Origin: CAZVEE01 sp964625525
GTDB lineage: Bacteria > Pseudomonadota > Alphaproteobacteria > JAJFIK01
Direction: 5' to 3'
Assembly: GCA_964625525.1 (NCBI GenBank)
Contig: CAZVEE010000017.1
Span: forward strand, 1-49,194
Length of the DNA stretch: 49,194 nucleotides
This document shows positions 1-9,546 of this stretch, one piece after another (within the stretch, counting starts at the first letter, position 1; the number at the start of each line of letters is the position of its first letter). The position numbers were made by a program, and so were the translations under genes. The notes under the pieces were generated by a model that saw only the letters and a list, made by a program, of their open reading frames with translations, made no database searches and was not told the origin of the DNA.

Positions 1-492
1 GCGCCGGGGCTGACCGTGCGCTCGGTGGCCGGCGGCATGCTGGTGCAGACGCGGGATGCGGGCCGTGTGGGGCCGGCGGACCTGAACGTCGTGACCAAAC
101 GCGCACCGTCGCAAGCAGAGCTGCGCGACCTGCTGTTTGCCGTGCGGGTTGCCAAACATGTGAAATCGAACACCATTGTTTATGCCAAGGACGAAGCCGC
201 TGCCGGCATCGGTGCCGGCCAGATGAGCCGGGTCGACGCGGCGCGTATCGCCGCGCTCAAGGCCAGGGAGGCCGCCGAGGCGGCGGGGCTTTCCGTTCCA
301 TTGACCGAAGGCTCGGTGGCGGCATCGGACGCGTTCTTCCCCTTTGCCGATGGCTTGGAGACAGTGATCGCGGCTGGGGCTACGGCGGTGTGTCAGCCGG
401 GGGGCTCCATGCGCGATGACGAGGTGATCGCGGCGGCGGACGCCGCGGGCATTGCCATGGTCTTTACCGGCATGAGACATTTCCGGCACTGA
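1..492 (+). CDS. purH: Bifunctional AICAR transformylase/IMP cyclohydrolase PurH, C-terminal part
   Basis: Open at the window's left edge in frame 1; only about the last 163 residues are present. They form the end of the AICAR formyltransferase domain, which catalyses the formyl transfer before IMP ring closure in purine synthesis in the cytosol. Family hallmarks seen are LNVVTKR, the AKHVKSNTIVYA stretch, the GAGQMSRVDAARIA segment, SDAFFPFADG, the QPGGSMRDDEVI motif and the typical end VFTGMRHFRH. The upstream methylglyoxal-synthase-like IMP cyclohydrolase domain lies outside the window. The ATG at base 37 is internal to the domain, so the true start is upstream. Identity is very secure because the end of PurH is strongly conserved. 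Confidence 0.97.
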   Translation, partial: APGLTVRSVAGGMLVQTRDAGRVGPADLNVVTKRAPSQAELRDLLFAVRVAKHVKSNTIVYAKDEAAAGIGAGQMSRVDAARIAALKAREAAEAAGLSVPLTEGSVAASDAFFPFADGLETVIAAGATAVCQPGGSMRDDEVIAAADAAGIAMVFTGMRHFRH

Positions 493-532
493 TCTTGCCA
501 GCACTCGCGGCAGGACATGCGGGGGGGTATTC

Positions 533-1408
533 ATGCTGATTTTCCGTTGGGCGGTGCTGGCGCTCTTGGCCGTGATGGCGCTGATCGTGGCCGGGGTGAG
601 CGTGCTTTTGCACGGCCATTCCACGGGCTGGCTCATTGCCAAGCAGCCTCTCGAGGCTTGGCAGGATGCGCTGGCGCCGCATCTGATGGTCGTGCGCCCC
701 TCCTCGACTGGGCCTGATGGGGCGCCGGTCTTGCTCATCTTTTCCGGCTGTGGCGGGGTGAGTGAGCACTTGCGCGGCTGGGCCGAGCTGGGCGCGGAGG
801 AAGGTTTTCTCAGCGTTATCGTGGACAGCTTCACGCCGCGCGATATCAGCCGCGACGAGGCCATCGCGACCGTGTGTGAAGGCTCCAGCTTTTGGGGCCG
901 GGAGCGGGCGGGCGATGTGGCGGCTATGCTGGCCATGACCCGGCGCATGAATGGGGCGGATCCCTCTCGCGTGGTGCTGCTGGGCCAGTCCCATGGGGCG
1001 TGGGCGATTATGGATCTCATGGCCATGGATCTGGCGCGCAAAGGACCCACCAATGTGTGGCCGCGCGTGGAGCCGGGCTTGCGGGATGGGGTCGTGGGGA
1101 CGGCGCTGTTCTATCCCTATTGCGGGGTGTTTTCGCTGTCGGCGAGCCGGGGTTGGCAGCACCAGCCACGCAGCCTGCTGCTGTTGGCGCAGGACGACAC
1201 TGTCACCTCGCCCTTGGCCTGTCTGGAAGCCGCCGACGTGCTGCAAGCGGCCGGCGTGGAGATGTCGGTGACCCAGTTTCCGGGCGTCGATCACGCGTTT
1301 GATCAGACCATTTTTCCACCGGACAGCCGGCTCTCCCATGATCCCGACGCCACGCGTGTCGCGCGGGAGCAGGTGCGGGCGTGGCTGCGCAGCAGTGTCA
1401 GCCCCTGA
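533..1408 (+). CDS. Dienelactone-hydrolase-like alpha/beta hydrolase with N-terminal membrane anchor
   Basis: 291 residues. The N-terminus (about residues 4-26) is a hydrophobic helix that reads as an uncleaved anchor or signal peptide, so the enzyme is probably periplasmic or membrane-attached. The rest resembles the dienelactone hydrolase family: a nucleophile elbow G-Q-S-H-G near residue 155, an acid in the QDDTVT segment near residue 221, and a catalytic His in GVDHAFD near residue 252. VLLIFSGCGG near residue 65 would supply the oxyanion-hole strand. The substrate cannot be read. The start follows a run of seven G that can serve as ribosome-binding site. It lies 40 bases after purH on the same strand, and its 3' end overlaps the convergent transporter gene by 11 bases. 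Confidence 0.8.
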   Translation: MLIFRWAVLALLAVMALIVAGVSVLLHGHSTGWLIAKQPLEAWQDALAPHLMVVRPSSTGPDGAPVLLIFSGCGGVSEHLRGWAELGAEEGFLSVIVDSFTPRDISRDEAIATVCEGSSFWGRERAGDVAAMLAMTRRMNGADPSRVVLLGQSHGAWAIMDLMAMDLARKGPTNVWPRVEPGLRDGVVGTALFYPYCGVFSLSASRGWQHQPRSLLLLAQDDTVTSPLACLEAADVLQAAGVEMSVTQFPGVDHAFDQTIFPPDSRLSHDPDATRVAREQVRAWLRSSVSP

Positions 1409-2918
1409 AAGCTGGCGCCCGGCGTAGTTTAAGCGGCAGGAACAGCAATAGCCCGCCCACGAGCAAAACAGCGACCACGCCAAGCCCAGCCCGCTGGGAG
1501 ACGAGATGGGTGACAATGCCGATACCCACTGGCCCCATAAATGCGGTGATGCGGCCCGACAAGGCATAAAGGCCGAAGGCTTCCGTCACATTTTCTTCTG
1601 GTGCCAAGCGTGCCATCAGCGTGCGGCTGGCGGATTGGGTCGGGCCGCCGCCGGCGCCGATAAAGGCGGCGGCGATGAGGAATGTGATTTCGCGCCAGGA
1701 ACTCATGAAGCCGTCCGTCTCGGACGGGGGCACCTGCACCAGACCGAACAGGACGCTCTCCGGGCCGATGGACATGGCGCCCAGCGTGCCCACCAGAAGG
1801 GCGCTGACCCCAATGATCACCGTGCGCTTGGGCCCCAGATGCCGGTCGAGAAAGCCGCCCGCCACCGCGCCAACAGCAGCGGCGAGAATGAGAAACACGC
1901 CGGCCACCCCCGTCTCTCCGGGGCCCCAAGCGAACAGGCCGATGGCGTAGACCATGCCGAACACAAAGAGCGCGTTGAGGCCGTCATTGAACAGCATGCG
2001 CGCGAGCAGGAACCGGGTCAGGTCGCGATAGGGGCGCAGCGGCAAGCGGCGGATCGTATGCGACAGCGTCTGCAGGGCGTGGCGCACGGCCTCGCGAAAC
2101 GGCCGGCCCTCGCCGCGATGATCCGGCGCGAACAGGAACAATGGCAGCACGAAGACGATGAACCACAGGGCCGAAAAGGGCCCGGAAAAGCGGGTCGGCT
2201 CGTGCGCGTCGGCATCAAGGGCGAGCAACGGGTCGGCGGGCAGGAAGGAGATGGACACGTTCTCCAGGCCCGGCAGCGAGACGAGCACCAGAAGCAGCAT
2301 AATGGCGATCAGGCCACCGAAATAGCCAGCCGCGAAGCCAAAGCCGCTGAGCCGGCCCATCTGCTGGGGTGGCGCCACATCGGGCAGCATGGCGTTGTAG
2401 AAGACATAGGCAAATTCAAGCGCGATCCCCGCCATCACCATGACCGCGAGCATGCCTGCGATACCGTGGGGGGCGCCGGGATAGGCGAACCAGTGGGCCG
2501 CGGCCATGACCACATAGATGGCGGAAAAAGCGAAGAGCCAGGGCTTTCGCCGGCCCGCAGCATCGGAAATGGCCCCGAAAATCGGGCTGAGGATCGCTGC
2601 GATGAGCCCACCCAGCCCCAGCGCATAGCCCAGCAGCGCCTGACCTTCGGCCGGGTCGCCGATGACGGTGCCGACGAAATAGGGCGCGAAGATAAACGCG
2701 GCCAGGATCGAGTAGTAGGGCTGAGCGGCGCAATCATAGAGCGCCCAGCCGGCCTGTCCGAGCCAGGCGGGCTGGGCCGTCCCTTTGCTGGCGTCGGTGC
2801 CATGGTCGCGTGGGGCGTCGCGCGCCAGAGTGCGGGAGCGCGGGTCGTCGGCGGCAAAGGCACGCGGGCGCAGAGGCGAGCGCGCCAACTCGATGCGCGG
2901 AAAGTAGCCGTAGGTCAT
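1398..2918 (-). CDS. MFS transporter, UMF1/Atg22-like
   Basis: 506 residues with about 12 predicted membrane helices. The early motif WALYDCAAQPYYSIL corresponds to the WALYDWANSAY-type signature of the UMF1 (Atg22-like) branch of the major facilitator superfamily, followed by the loop GAISDAAGRRKPWL, a standard MFS A-motif-like segment. UMF1 members are inner-membrane permeases, mostly of unknown substrate; Atg22 exports amino acids from the yeast vacuole. The first 50 residues are hydrophilic and longer than usual. The ATG overlaps the stop of the glutamate dehydrogenase gene by one base (TGATG), so translation is probably coupled, which makes an amino-acid-related role attractive but unproven. 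The 3' end runs convergently into the hydrolase gene. Confidence 0.85.
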   Translation of the reverse strand: MTYGYFPRIELARSPLRPRAFAADDPRSRTLARDAPRDHGTDASKGTAQPAWLGQAGWALYDCAAQPYYSILAAFIFAPYFVGTVIGDPAEGQALLGYALGLGGLIAAILSPIFGAISDAAGRRKPWLFAFSAIYVVMAAAHWFAYPGAPHGIAGMLAVMVMAGIALEFAYVFYNAMLPDVAPPQQMGRLSGFGFAAGYFGGLIAIMLLLVLVSLPGLENVSISFLPADPLLALDADAHEPTRFSGPFSALWFIVFVLPLFLFAPDHRGEGRPFREAVRHALQTLSHTIRRLPLRPYRDLTRFLLARMLFNDGLNALFVFGMVYAIGLFAWGPGETGVAGVFLILAAAVGAVAGGFLDRHLGPKRTVIIGVSALLVGTLGAMSIGPESVLFGLVQVPPSETDGFMSSWREITFLIAAAFIGAGGGPTQSASRTLMARLAPEENVTEAFGLYALSGRITAFMGPVGIGIVTHLVSQRAGLGVVAVLLVGGLLLFLPLKLRRAPAFRG

Positions 2919-5900
2919 CAGGTCGCTGCAGTGGAGAGGTCAGGGCCGGCATACCGGCCACCCAGGCCGGAAATGAGGTCACGGATCTGACTTCCCGCAA
3001 GGGAGAGCTTCGCGCTGTTGAGCGGACCGGAGGATTCCATGTCCTGAACAAGCGCAATGACACGCTCCACGTCCAGGCTGTTTTCTTCCAGCCACATCGT
3101 CACGATCTCCCGCCCCGAGTGCACATCGCCGTGCCGTTCCCCACCATGGCCGATGACCACATCCGTAAGCAAGCGCTGCTGACGGAACAGGTCCTCCACG
3201 GTGCGGCGGATGGCAAGGCGTTCCCAATGCTCATCAGAGCCGAGATCATAGGCGTCGGCACGCAATTTATCGAGGTGCAGTGCCTCGCCGAGCGCAAAAT
3301 AGGCACAGGCCGTTTCGGTGACACTGAGGGGACCGTTCGTGGCCACGTCGATAATGTCGCAGGCGGAGGCGAGGGGCTCCAGCATGGCGATGCCGCGTGC
3401 CACGTCCGCGCTCAGCCCATCCTCGGCGGCTTGAGCGATACGGGCGGTCATACGGTCGGCTTCGAAGGGCGACAAGGTGGCCTCGATACGGCTCGCCAGA
3501 GCGTGGACCGGGTGGCGATACGCCTCGATGGCGGCGCTCATGCGCAGATCGCCCGGGCGGTAGCGCAGGAACCATAGGACCTGGCGGCGCAAGAAGACCC
3601 GGATGGCCTCATAGGCCTTCAACTGGGCAAAGGCCGGCGCCTGGCCATCATGGGCATGAATGCCGGTCCGCAGGTCCGGAAGGGAGAAGACATCGCGCGC
3701 GATGACATAGGCGCGCACGATCTCCGGCACGGGCACGCCCATGCTCTCTTGAATACGGCTGACAAAAGTGAGCCCGGCGGTGTTCACCAGATCATTGGCA
3801 AGCAGGGTCGAAATGATCTCCCGGCGCAGGCGGTGGCCGGTCAGGGCCGGGCGGAAGTGCTGCTGCAGCGGTTTCGGGAAATAGCCGATGAGATCGGTTT
3901 CCAGATGCGGGTCATCCGGCACCGCGGTCGGCACTAGGGAATCGAACAAGGCGATCTTGGAATAGGCCAGCAGCACCGCAATTTCCGGGCGGGTCAGCCC
4001 ATAATTGGCTTCCTTCAGATCCCGGATGGCATCTTCATCGGGCAAGAATTCCACCGAGCGGGTGAGCGCGCCGGAGCGTTCCAGCAGCCGCATGAAGCGG
4101 GTATGGGCATCGATATCGGCAGGCGACGTGATTTCCGCGAGCGTGAGCGCCAGGGTTTGATCGTAATTGCTTTCCAGGACAAGCTGGGCCACCTCATCGG
4201 TCATGTCCTCCAACACCGCGTTGCGCGCATCCACGGTGAGCGCGCCGCCGGATACGACCGTATCAAGAGCGATCTTGATATTCACTTCGTGGTCGGAACA
4301 GTCAACTCCGCCCGCATTGTCCACGAAATCTGTGTTGATGCGCCCGCCAGCGCGCGCATAGTCGATGCGCCCGCGCTGAGTTACGCCCAGATTAGCGCCC
4401 TCGCCGATCACCCGTGCGCGCACCCGGTGGGCGTCAATGCGCAAGGGGTCGTTGGTGCGATCGCTGACCTGAATGTGGGCCTCGTCGCGAGCCTTGATGT
4501 ATGTACCAATGCCGCCGAACCATAACAAGTCCACCGGTGCGGCCAGGATGGCGCTGATCAGCTCATTAGGGGCGATCGCGCCGGGCGCGCCGCCCAGGGC
4601 GCTGGCGGCTTCCGGTGACAGCGTGATTGATTTGCTCCGGCGACTGAAGATCCCGCCACCACGCGAAATGAGCGAGCGGTCGTAATCGGCCCAGGACGAT
4701 CGAGGCAGGGCGAAAAGGCGCTGCCGCTCTGCATAAGACGCCGCAATATCCGGGTCCGGATCGAGAAAGATGTCTCGATGGTCGAACGCGGCCACCAGGC
4801 GGGTCTGTGTGGACAGCAGCATGCCATTGCCGAAGACGTCGCCAGACATGTCGCCCACACCGGCGGCTGTGAAAGGCGTGGTCTGAATATCCGTACCCAG
4901 CTCACGGAAGTGCCGCTTTACCGCTTCCCAGGCGCCGCGGGCGGTGATGCCCATTTTCTTGTGGTCGTAGCCCACGCGCCCGCCCGATGCAAAGGCGTCA
5001 CCGAGCCAAAAGCCATAGCTCGCGGCCACGTCATTGGCGATGTCGGAGAAGGTCGCGGTGCCTTTGTCGGCAGCCACGACGAGATAGGTATCGGCCTCGT
5101 CATAGGCGACAACCCGTTGGGGGGCGTTGATGCCGGCATCCGTAATGTTGTCCGTAAGATCGAGGAGGCCAGAGATAAACAGCCGATAGCAGGCGATGGC
5201 CTCTTCCACCACCGCATCGCGCGAGGCGCCCGGGCCGGGCAAGTGTTTGGGCACGAAGCCGCCTTTGGCACCCACCGGCACAATGACGGAGTTTTTAACC
5301 AGTTGGGCTTTCACCAGGCCCAGCACTTCGCTGCGGAAATCCTCCGGCCGATCAGACCAGCGAATGCCGCCGCGCGCGACCTTGCCGCCGCGCAAATGCA
5401 CGCCTTCAAAGCGGGGCGAGTAGACGAAGACCTCGTAAAGAGGTTTGGGCTGGGGCAGGCCCTGGATCTTCTTGCTTGCGAATTTGATAGACAGATAGGT
5501 CTTGGCGTCGCCGTCATCCGTCAGCTGATAGAAATTCGTCCGCTGGGCCGCGGTGATCAAGTTCATGAACCGGCGGATGATGCGATCAATGTCCAAAGAC
5601 TGCACCGCATCAAGGGCGGTGGTGATGTCGGCAACGATCTGTTCCAGCTTGTCGCAGCGCTCTTCCTCGCTGCGGCTGATATCCGGATCAAAGCGCCATT
5701 CGAACAACTGCACCAGCAGGCGGGCGATTTCAGGCTGTTCACACAAGCCGTTGACGATATAGGCGTCGGAATAGGCCACGCCCACCTGGCGCAAAAAGCG
5801 TGACAGAGCGCGCAGGATGACCACTTCGCGCCAGGTCAACGCTTGATCCACCACCAGACGATTGAAGCCGTCGTTCTCGGCCTTGCCGGACCAGATGGCG

Positions 5901-7930
5901 CGGAAAGCGGTCTCGAACGGGTCCTTCACCGCATCAAGATCAATACTCTGGCCCAGGCGATGGGTCATGATGAAATCGTGAATGAAGATCTTGCGTCCGT
6001 CCGTGTCCGTTTCCGGATCGACGCCGCCGGCCGTGGCGCCCGCGTCGCGCTCTAATTCAACCGTATACGGTACTTCTTCGCTGACTTTCAGCCCCATATT
6101 TTCCAGGACCACCAGGCAGTCGCTCAGTGGGATGGGGCGGCCCCAGTGATAGAGTTTCAAACGAACTTCCGTCACCGGATCACCAGGCAGGCGATAGAAA
6201 TGCAGGTCAAGTGCGGGTTTGGCACCGAGGACATCAATGCGATCCAGGTCCTGGATCGCGGTGGTCACGGCAAAGCGCTCGCGGTAATTGGAGGAAAACC
6301 CTTGCGCGTAGCGTGCCGCCAGGGCTCGGCCCCGCGCGGTGCCATGATGGTGCGCCAAGGCTGTTTCCAAGTCGCTCTGCCAGTCCCGCATATAGCCGTC
6401 GATGGTGTGTTCCAGCGCGCGCAAATCCACGCGGGTGGCGCTCTCCACGTCGCGGCCGATGATGAAGTGGACACGGATCAATGGAGAGCCGGCGCCGAAA
6501 CTGGGCGTGAAGGCGGAGACGCGACCCTCGAACGCCTCGCGCAACAAATGGGCGATGCGCTGGCGCAGGTCCGTGTCGTATTTGTCGCGCGGCACATAGA
6601 CGAGTACGGAGGCAAAGCGGTCGAAGCGGTCATAGCGGGCGAAAATCTTCGTATGCGGCCGTTTTTGCAGGCGTAAAATGCCGGTACATGTCTCCAGCAG
6701 TTCGTCTACTGAGGCTTGGAACAGTTCGTCGCGTGGATACGTCTCTAGGATATTGCCCAGGGCGCGTTCATCGTGGGAATCCTGGGGGATCTGCGCGCGC
6801 TCCAGGACCAGGGCAATCTTGCGGGACAACAGGGGAATGTCGCGGGGGCTGCGGTTATAAGCAGCGGCCGTGAACAGGCCTACCAGGCGACGCTCGCCGA
6901 TGACGGCGCCGGCACGGTTGTAGCGCTTGATGCCGATGTAATCCATATAGACGCGTCGATGCACGCGGGAACGCACATTGGCTTTGGATACAATGATGGG
7001 CTGAGGCGAGAGCAGGAACTCGCGCACTTCCGGGGTCATCACCACCATCTGCCCGCGCCGGCGCAGCACGCGCGCTTCCGGGTCACGCAAGAGCCCGAGA
7101 CCCGTCTCTGTGCGGACGACCAGCTCGCCACTTTCCGCATCGCCGACGATCTCATAATCGCGCATGCCGAGAAACGCGAAGTGATCGCCCAGCAACCAGT
7201 TCAGGAACGCGACCGACTCGCGCAGATCATTGCGATCAATTGTGGGGGGTGCGGAGCGTTGCAGGTCCAGGACTGCATCATTGAGGTTGGCTTGCATGGC
7301 GCGCCAATCATCCACGACCACACGCACATCGGACAGCACGGAGACGATTTGGGCTTCAATCGTCTTGCATGTCGCGTCGTCCGGCTGGCGATCGATTTCC
7401 ATATGCATGATCGATTCGCGGAAGAAGCCTTTTTCGCGGGCATAGCGTTCGGCCCAGGAGTCGCGCTCGACCACTGCGGCCCGTTCGATCTGAAGGCGCT
7501 GGCCCTGCGCGTCGCGTTGGACCTCCAGGATGGGATGGAGGATGCGGCGCACCGGATAGCCGCCGGCGTTTAACTCGCCAAGGACGGAATCGATGATGAA
7601 GGGCATGTCGTCGGTGACGACCTGGATCACCGTATGGGGGCTGGCGAAGCCGTGGACCTCGCGCACGGGGTTGTAAACGGTGACGAGGCGCTGGCCCGGG
7701 GCCCGGCGCTCGATCAGCTGCCAGATGGAGCGGGCCACATTGGCCAACGCTTCCGGGTCGTACTGCTCCAGGTCGTCCACATCCGAGGGTTCGAACAGGG
7801 CGTGCACAAACCCGGTGAAACCGCTTTCGCTGCTTTGCTCGCCGCCGTCGAGCATGGCGGCGGTGCGCTCCACCGTGCCCTGGCGTAAGGAGTCGGGTTC
7901 GCCGCCGTCGCGCCTGTCCTCGCCCGTCAT
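2918..7930 (-). CDS. gdhZ: NAD-specific glutamate dehydrogenase, large (180-kDa class)
   Basis: About 1,670 residues, the length expected of the large bacterial NAD-GDH family (Bac_GDH), which oxidises glutamate to 2-oxoglutarate and ammonia in the cytosol; the Caulobacter member is GdhZ. The N-terminal half holds the regulatory ACT-like region, the catalytic core lies about residues 750-1260 with GGIRWSDRPEDFRSEVLGL, the lysine-rich KAQLVKNSVIVPVGAKGG segment and GVGDMSGDVFGNGMLLS, and a helical C-terminal region follows. I chose the ATG at 7930 because GGAGAGGA lies just upstream; a GTG at 7963 in frame would add 11 residues and has no better ribosome site. The stop overlaps the start of the UMF1 transporter. 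Confidence 0.95.
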   Translation of the reverse strand: MTGEDRRDGGEPDSLRQGTVERTAAMLDGGEQSSESGFTGFVHALFEPSDVDDLEQYDPEALANVARSIWQLIERRAPGQRLVTVYNPVREVHGFASPHTVIQVVTDDMPFIIDSVLGELNAGGYPVRRILHPILEVQRDAQGQRLQIERAAVVERDSWAERYAREKGFFRESIMHMEIDRQPDDATCKTIEAQIVSVLSDVRVVVDDWRAMQANLNDAVLDLQRSAPPTIDRNDLRESVAFLNWLLGDHFAFLGMRDYEIVGDAESGELVVRTETGLGLLRDPEARVLRRRGQMVVMTPEVREFLLSPQPIIVSKANVRSRVHRRVYMDYIGIKRYNRAGAVIGERRLVGLFTAAAYNRSPRDIPLLSRKIALVLERAQIPQDSHDERALGNILETYPRDELFQASVDELLETCTGILRLQKRPHTKIFARYDRFDRFASVLVYVPRDKYDTDLRQRIAHLLREAFEGRVSAFTPSFGAGSPLIRVHFIIGRDVESATRVDLRALEHTIDGYMRDWQSDLETALAHHHGTARGRALAARYAQGFSSNYRERFAVTTAIQDLDRIDVLGAKPALDLHFYRLPGDPVTEVRLKLYHWGRPIPLSDCLVVLENMGLKVSEEVPYTVELERDAGATAGGVDPETDTDGRKIFIHDFIMTHRLGQSIDLDAVKDPFETAFRAIWSGKAENDGFNRLVVDQALTWREVVILRALSRFLRQVGVAYSDAYIVNGLCEQPEIARLLVQLFEWRFDPDISRSEEERCDKLEQIVADITTALDAVQSLDIDRIIRRFMNLITAAQRTNFYQLTDDGDAKTYLSIKFASKKIQGLPQPKPLYEVFVYSPRFEGVHLRGGKVARGGIRWSDRPEDFRSEVLGLVKAQLVKNSVIVPVGAKGGFVPKHLPGPGASRDAVVEEAIACYRLFISGLLDLTDNITDAGINAPQRVVAYDEADTYLVVAADKGTATFSDIANDVAASYGFWLGDAFASGGRVGYDHKKMGITARGAWEAVKRHFRELGTDIQTTPFTAAGVGDMSGDVFGNGMLLSTQTRLVAAFDHRDIFLDPDPDIAASYAERQRLFALPRSSWADYDRSLISRGGGIFSRRSKSITLSPEAASALGGAPGAIAPNELISAILAAPVDLLWFGGIGTYIKARDEAHIQVSDRTNDPLRIDAHRVRARVIGEGANLGVTQRGRIDYARAGGRINTDFVDNAGGVDCSDHEVNIKIALDTVVSGGALTVDARNAVLEDMTDEVAQLVLESNYDQTLALTLAEITSPADIDAHTRFMRLLERSGALTRSVEFLPDEDAIRDLKEANYGLTRPEIAVLLAYSKIALFDSLVPTAVPDDPHLETDLIGYFPKPLQQHFRPALTGHRLRREIISTLLANDLVNTAGLTFVSRIQESMGVPVPEIVRAYVIARDVFSLPDLRTGIHAHDGQAPAFAQLKAYEAIRVFLRRQVLWFLRYRPGDLRMSAAIEAYRHPVHALASRIEATLSPFEADRMTARIAQAAEDGLSADVARGIAMLEPLASACDIIDVATNGPLSVTETACAYFALGEALHLDKLRADAYDLGSDEHWERLAIRRTVEDLFRQQRLLTDVVIGHGGERHGDVHSGREIVTMWLEENSLDVERVIALVQDMESSGPLNSAKLSLAGSQIRDLISGLGGRYAGPDLSTAAT

Positions 7931-8054
7931 GGTGTCCTCTCCGGCCGTCTTGGTCTTACCCACCTATTTATGCCGCGCGGACCGGGCTGGTACCAGAACC
8001 CCGCGCCGATCACAGGCCCGTATTTACCATGGAGGGATCTTCAGAATTGTGAAA

Positions 8055-8741
8055 TCAGTGGCTTAGGCGGGGGGCCAGTCGTGCCGCCAAGGCACGGGCA
8101 AGCAGCCCGGCCAGCGCGGCAATGCCCAGAAGGGTGGCGAGCAGCACCGGATCAGGCCGGGCCCAGGCATGGTGCAGCGCCATCAACAGGCTGACGGGCA
8201 AAAGCAGAGCCAGCACATGGGCCAGGCGTGGCGCCGATGTGAGCGCCATGGCCCCAGCCGCCAGCATCAGACCCAGGCTGAACACCCCTGCGTCCGGAGG
8301 GCCGAGGGCGGGCAGAACCAGCGGCACGGCCGCCGCCCAGGCCCAGGCCAGGACATGCAGGCCCGCGCCATGCAGCTCCGCCCATTGGTTCAGCGCCGCG
8401 TCATCCGGGTCTTCATCCACCAAGGTCCGGTGGAGCCAGGCGAGGGCGCCCAACACCGCAACGCACAGGACCGCCCAGGTCAACACCGCCGCTGGCGCGA
8501 CCGCCGCCGTTAGACCCGCCAGCCCCCCGACGCCGAGCCCGCCGGCGGCCACGAGCCCAAGGGCCAGGCGCGCCGCCATGTGCATTCGGGCGCGCTCGCC
8601 GGGTGGCAGGGCCAATTGTGTCGTGATCTCCCGGTGAGGCCAGTCGGGGTCAGCGTGCACCGCCGCCGGCTCGACCGCCAAGAGTCCGTGCGCGAGCGAC
8701 GGCGCCGTGCCGTCCCCGATGCCATGGTCATTCATACCCAT
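8055..8741 (-). CDS. Hypothetical multi-pass membrane protein
   Basis: 228 residues, alanine/leucine-rich. After a 50-residue polar N-terminus there are about six hydrophobic segments arranged in pairs, with a short polar stretch (HRTLVDEDPDDAALNQW) in the middle. The size and topology recall the membrane-sensor halves of bacterial kinases and cyclases such as the one in the hybrid kinase at 33.8 kb, but no output domain follows, and I do not recognise the family. Two in-frame ATGs (8741 and 8735) are equally possible starts. Base composition matches neighbours. The coding case rests on the long open frame with regular membrane periodicity, since the opposite strand also has a long but low-complexity, Arg/Ala-rich frame. 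Confidence 0.6.
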   Translation of the reverse strand: MGMNDHGIGDGTAPSLAHGLLAVEPAAVHADPDWPHREITTQLALPPGERARMHMAARLALGLVAAGGLGVGGLAGLTAAVAPAAVLTWAVLCVAVLGALAWLHRTLVDEDPDDAALNQWAELHGAGLHVLAWAWAAAVPLVLPALGPPDAGVFSLGLMLAAGAMALTSAPRLAHVLALLLPVSLLMALHHAWARPDPVLLATLLGIAALAGLLARALAARLAPRLSH

Positions 8742-8907
8742 ACGCCGCCAAACCAGACCCCGCGCTGATGTCAGCGGGGCCGGGTTAACAACCGCCTAAT
8801 GACCCGCGCCGCCAGAAGGCGGTGCCATTGCGTGGCGGTGCGGGGTAGGCTCGCGCAGGGCCCGCGTCGCGGCGGGCTGATCGGGTTAGGCAGCAGAGGG
8901 GCAAGCC

Positions 8908-9546
8908 GTGGGCGCGTGGCACGAAGTGGTTCTTTTTGATCTGGAGTTCACGGCCTGGTCGGGCTCGCGGGCGCGGGGGTGGAGCGATCCGGACGAGTAT
9001 CGGGAAGTGGTGCAGATCGGCGCGCTGCGGCTCGACGCGCACACAGGCGCCGAGCTGGGGGCTTTTTCCTGCTTGGTCAAGCCGGTGTTGAACCCGGTGC
9101 TGTCGCCGTTTTTTACGGCTCTGACCGGAATTACCGAGGATCGGTTGGCCGGTGAAGGCCTCAGCTTTGAACCGGCCTATGAAGCATTTTTGCGCTTTCT
9201 GGGGCTAAGGCCGTTGGTCTGCTATGGCTGGGATCACGAGGTGATCGCGGAGAACATTGCCCTTTATGGCCTTGGCGACCGGTTGAAAGCGGTGCCGGCG
9301 GGCAACCTGCATCGCTGGTTCGCGGCGCGGGGGATCGACCCGGCGTCGGTCTCATCGGCCGATCTGGCGAACGCGGTGGGCGTGCCGCAGGCGGCGTCTG
9401 GGCGCCGTCATGACGCGCTTGAAGACTGCCGCAGCATTGCGGCCGCTGTGCGCCATGTGATGGCGCGGGGCATGCCGTCGCCGTTTCTGGTGGCTCAGCC
9501 CGTGGGGCGGCCGCAGGGCATGGCATCGCTGCGCGCGCGGGCATGA
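8908..9546 (+). CDS. DEDDh 3'-5' exonuclease (DnaQ/RNase T fold)
   Basis: 212 residues. The exonuclease I motif FDLEFT supplies Asp11 and Glu13, a middle motif YGWDHEV supplies the second Asp, and RRHDALEDCRSI near residue 152 supplies the DEDDh His and last Asp. These bind two metal ions that hydrolyse DNA or RNA from the 3' end. The family includes DnaQ epsilon subunits, RNase T and the KapD/ERI-1-like exonucleases; the long insertion after motif I (SGSRARGWSDPDEYREVVQIGA) is like the KapD/ERI-1 group. Start is GTG with AGAGGGG 6-7 bases upstream. The stop overlaps the next gene by four bases (ATGA), so the two are probably co-translated. Whether the substrate is DNA or RNA cannot be told. 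Confidence 0.85.
   Translation: MGAWHEVVLFDLEFTAWSGSRARGWSDPDEYREVVQIGALRLDAHTGAELGAFSCLVKPVLNPVLSPFFTALTGITEDRLAGEGLSFEPAYEAFLRFLGLRPLVCYGWDHEVIAENIALYGLGDRLKAVPAGNLHRWFAARGIDPASVSSADLANAVGVPQAASGRRHDALEDCRSIAAAVRHVMARGMPSPFLVAQPVGRPQGMASLRARA

Noticed and set aside
464..1567. 367-codon minus-strand frame
   Set aside because: It lies opposite the alpha/beta hydrolase, is His/Arg/Pro-rich with no motif, and is typical of a GC-rich antisense shadow.
1506..2990. 494-codon plus-strand frame
   Set aside because: Antisense to the UMF1 transporter; no hydrophobic segments or known motif, whereas the other strand shows clear MFS signatures.
4778..5803. 341-codon plus-strand frame within the glutamate dehydrogenase
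   Set aside because: Antisense shadow of a strongly conserved catalytic region.
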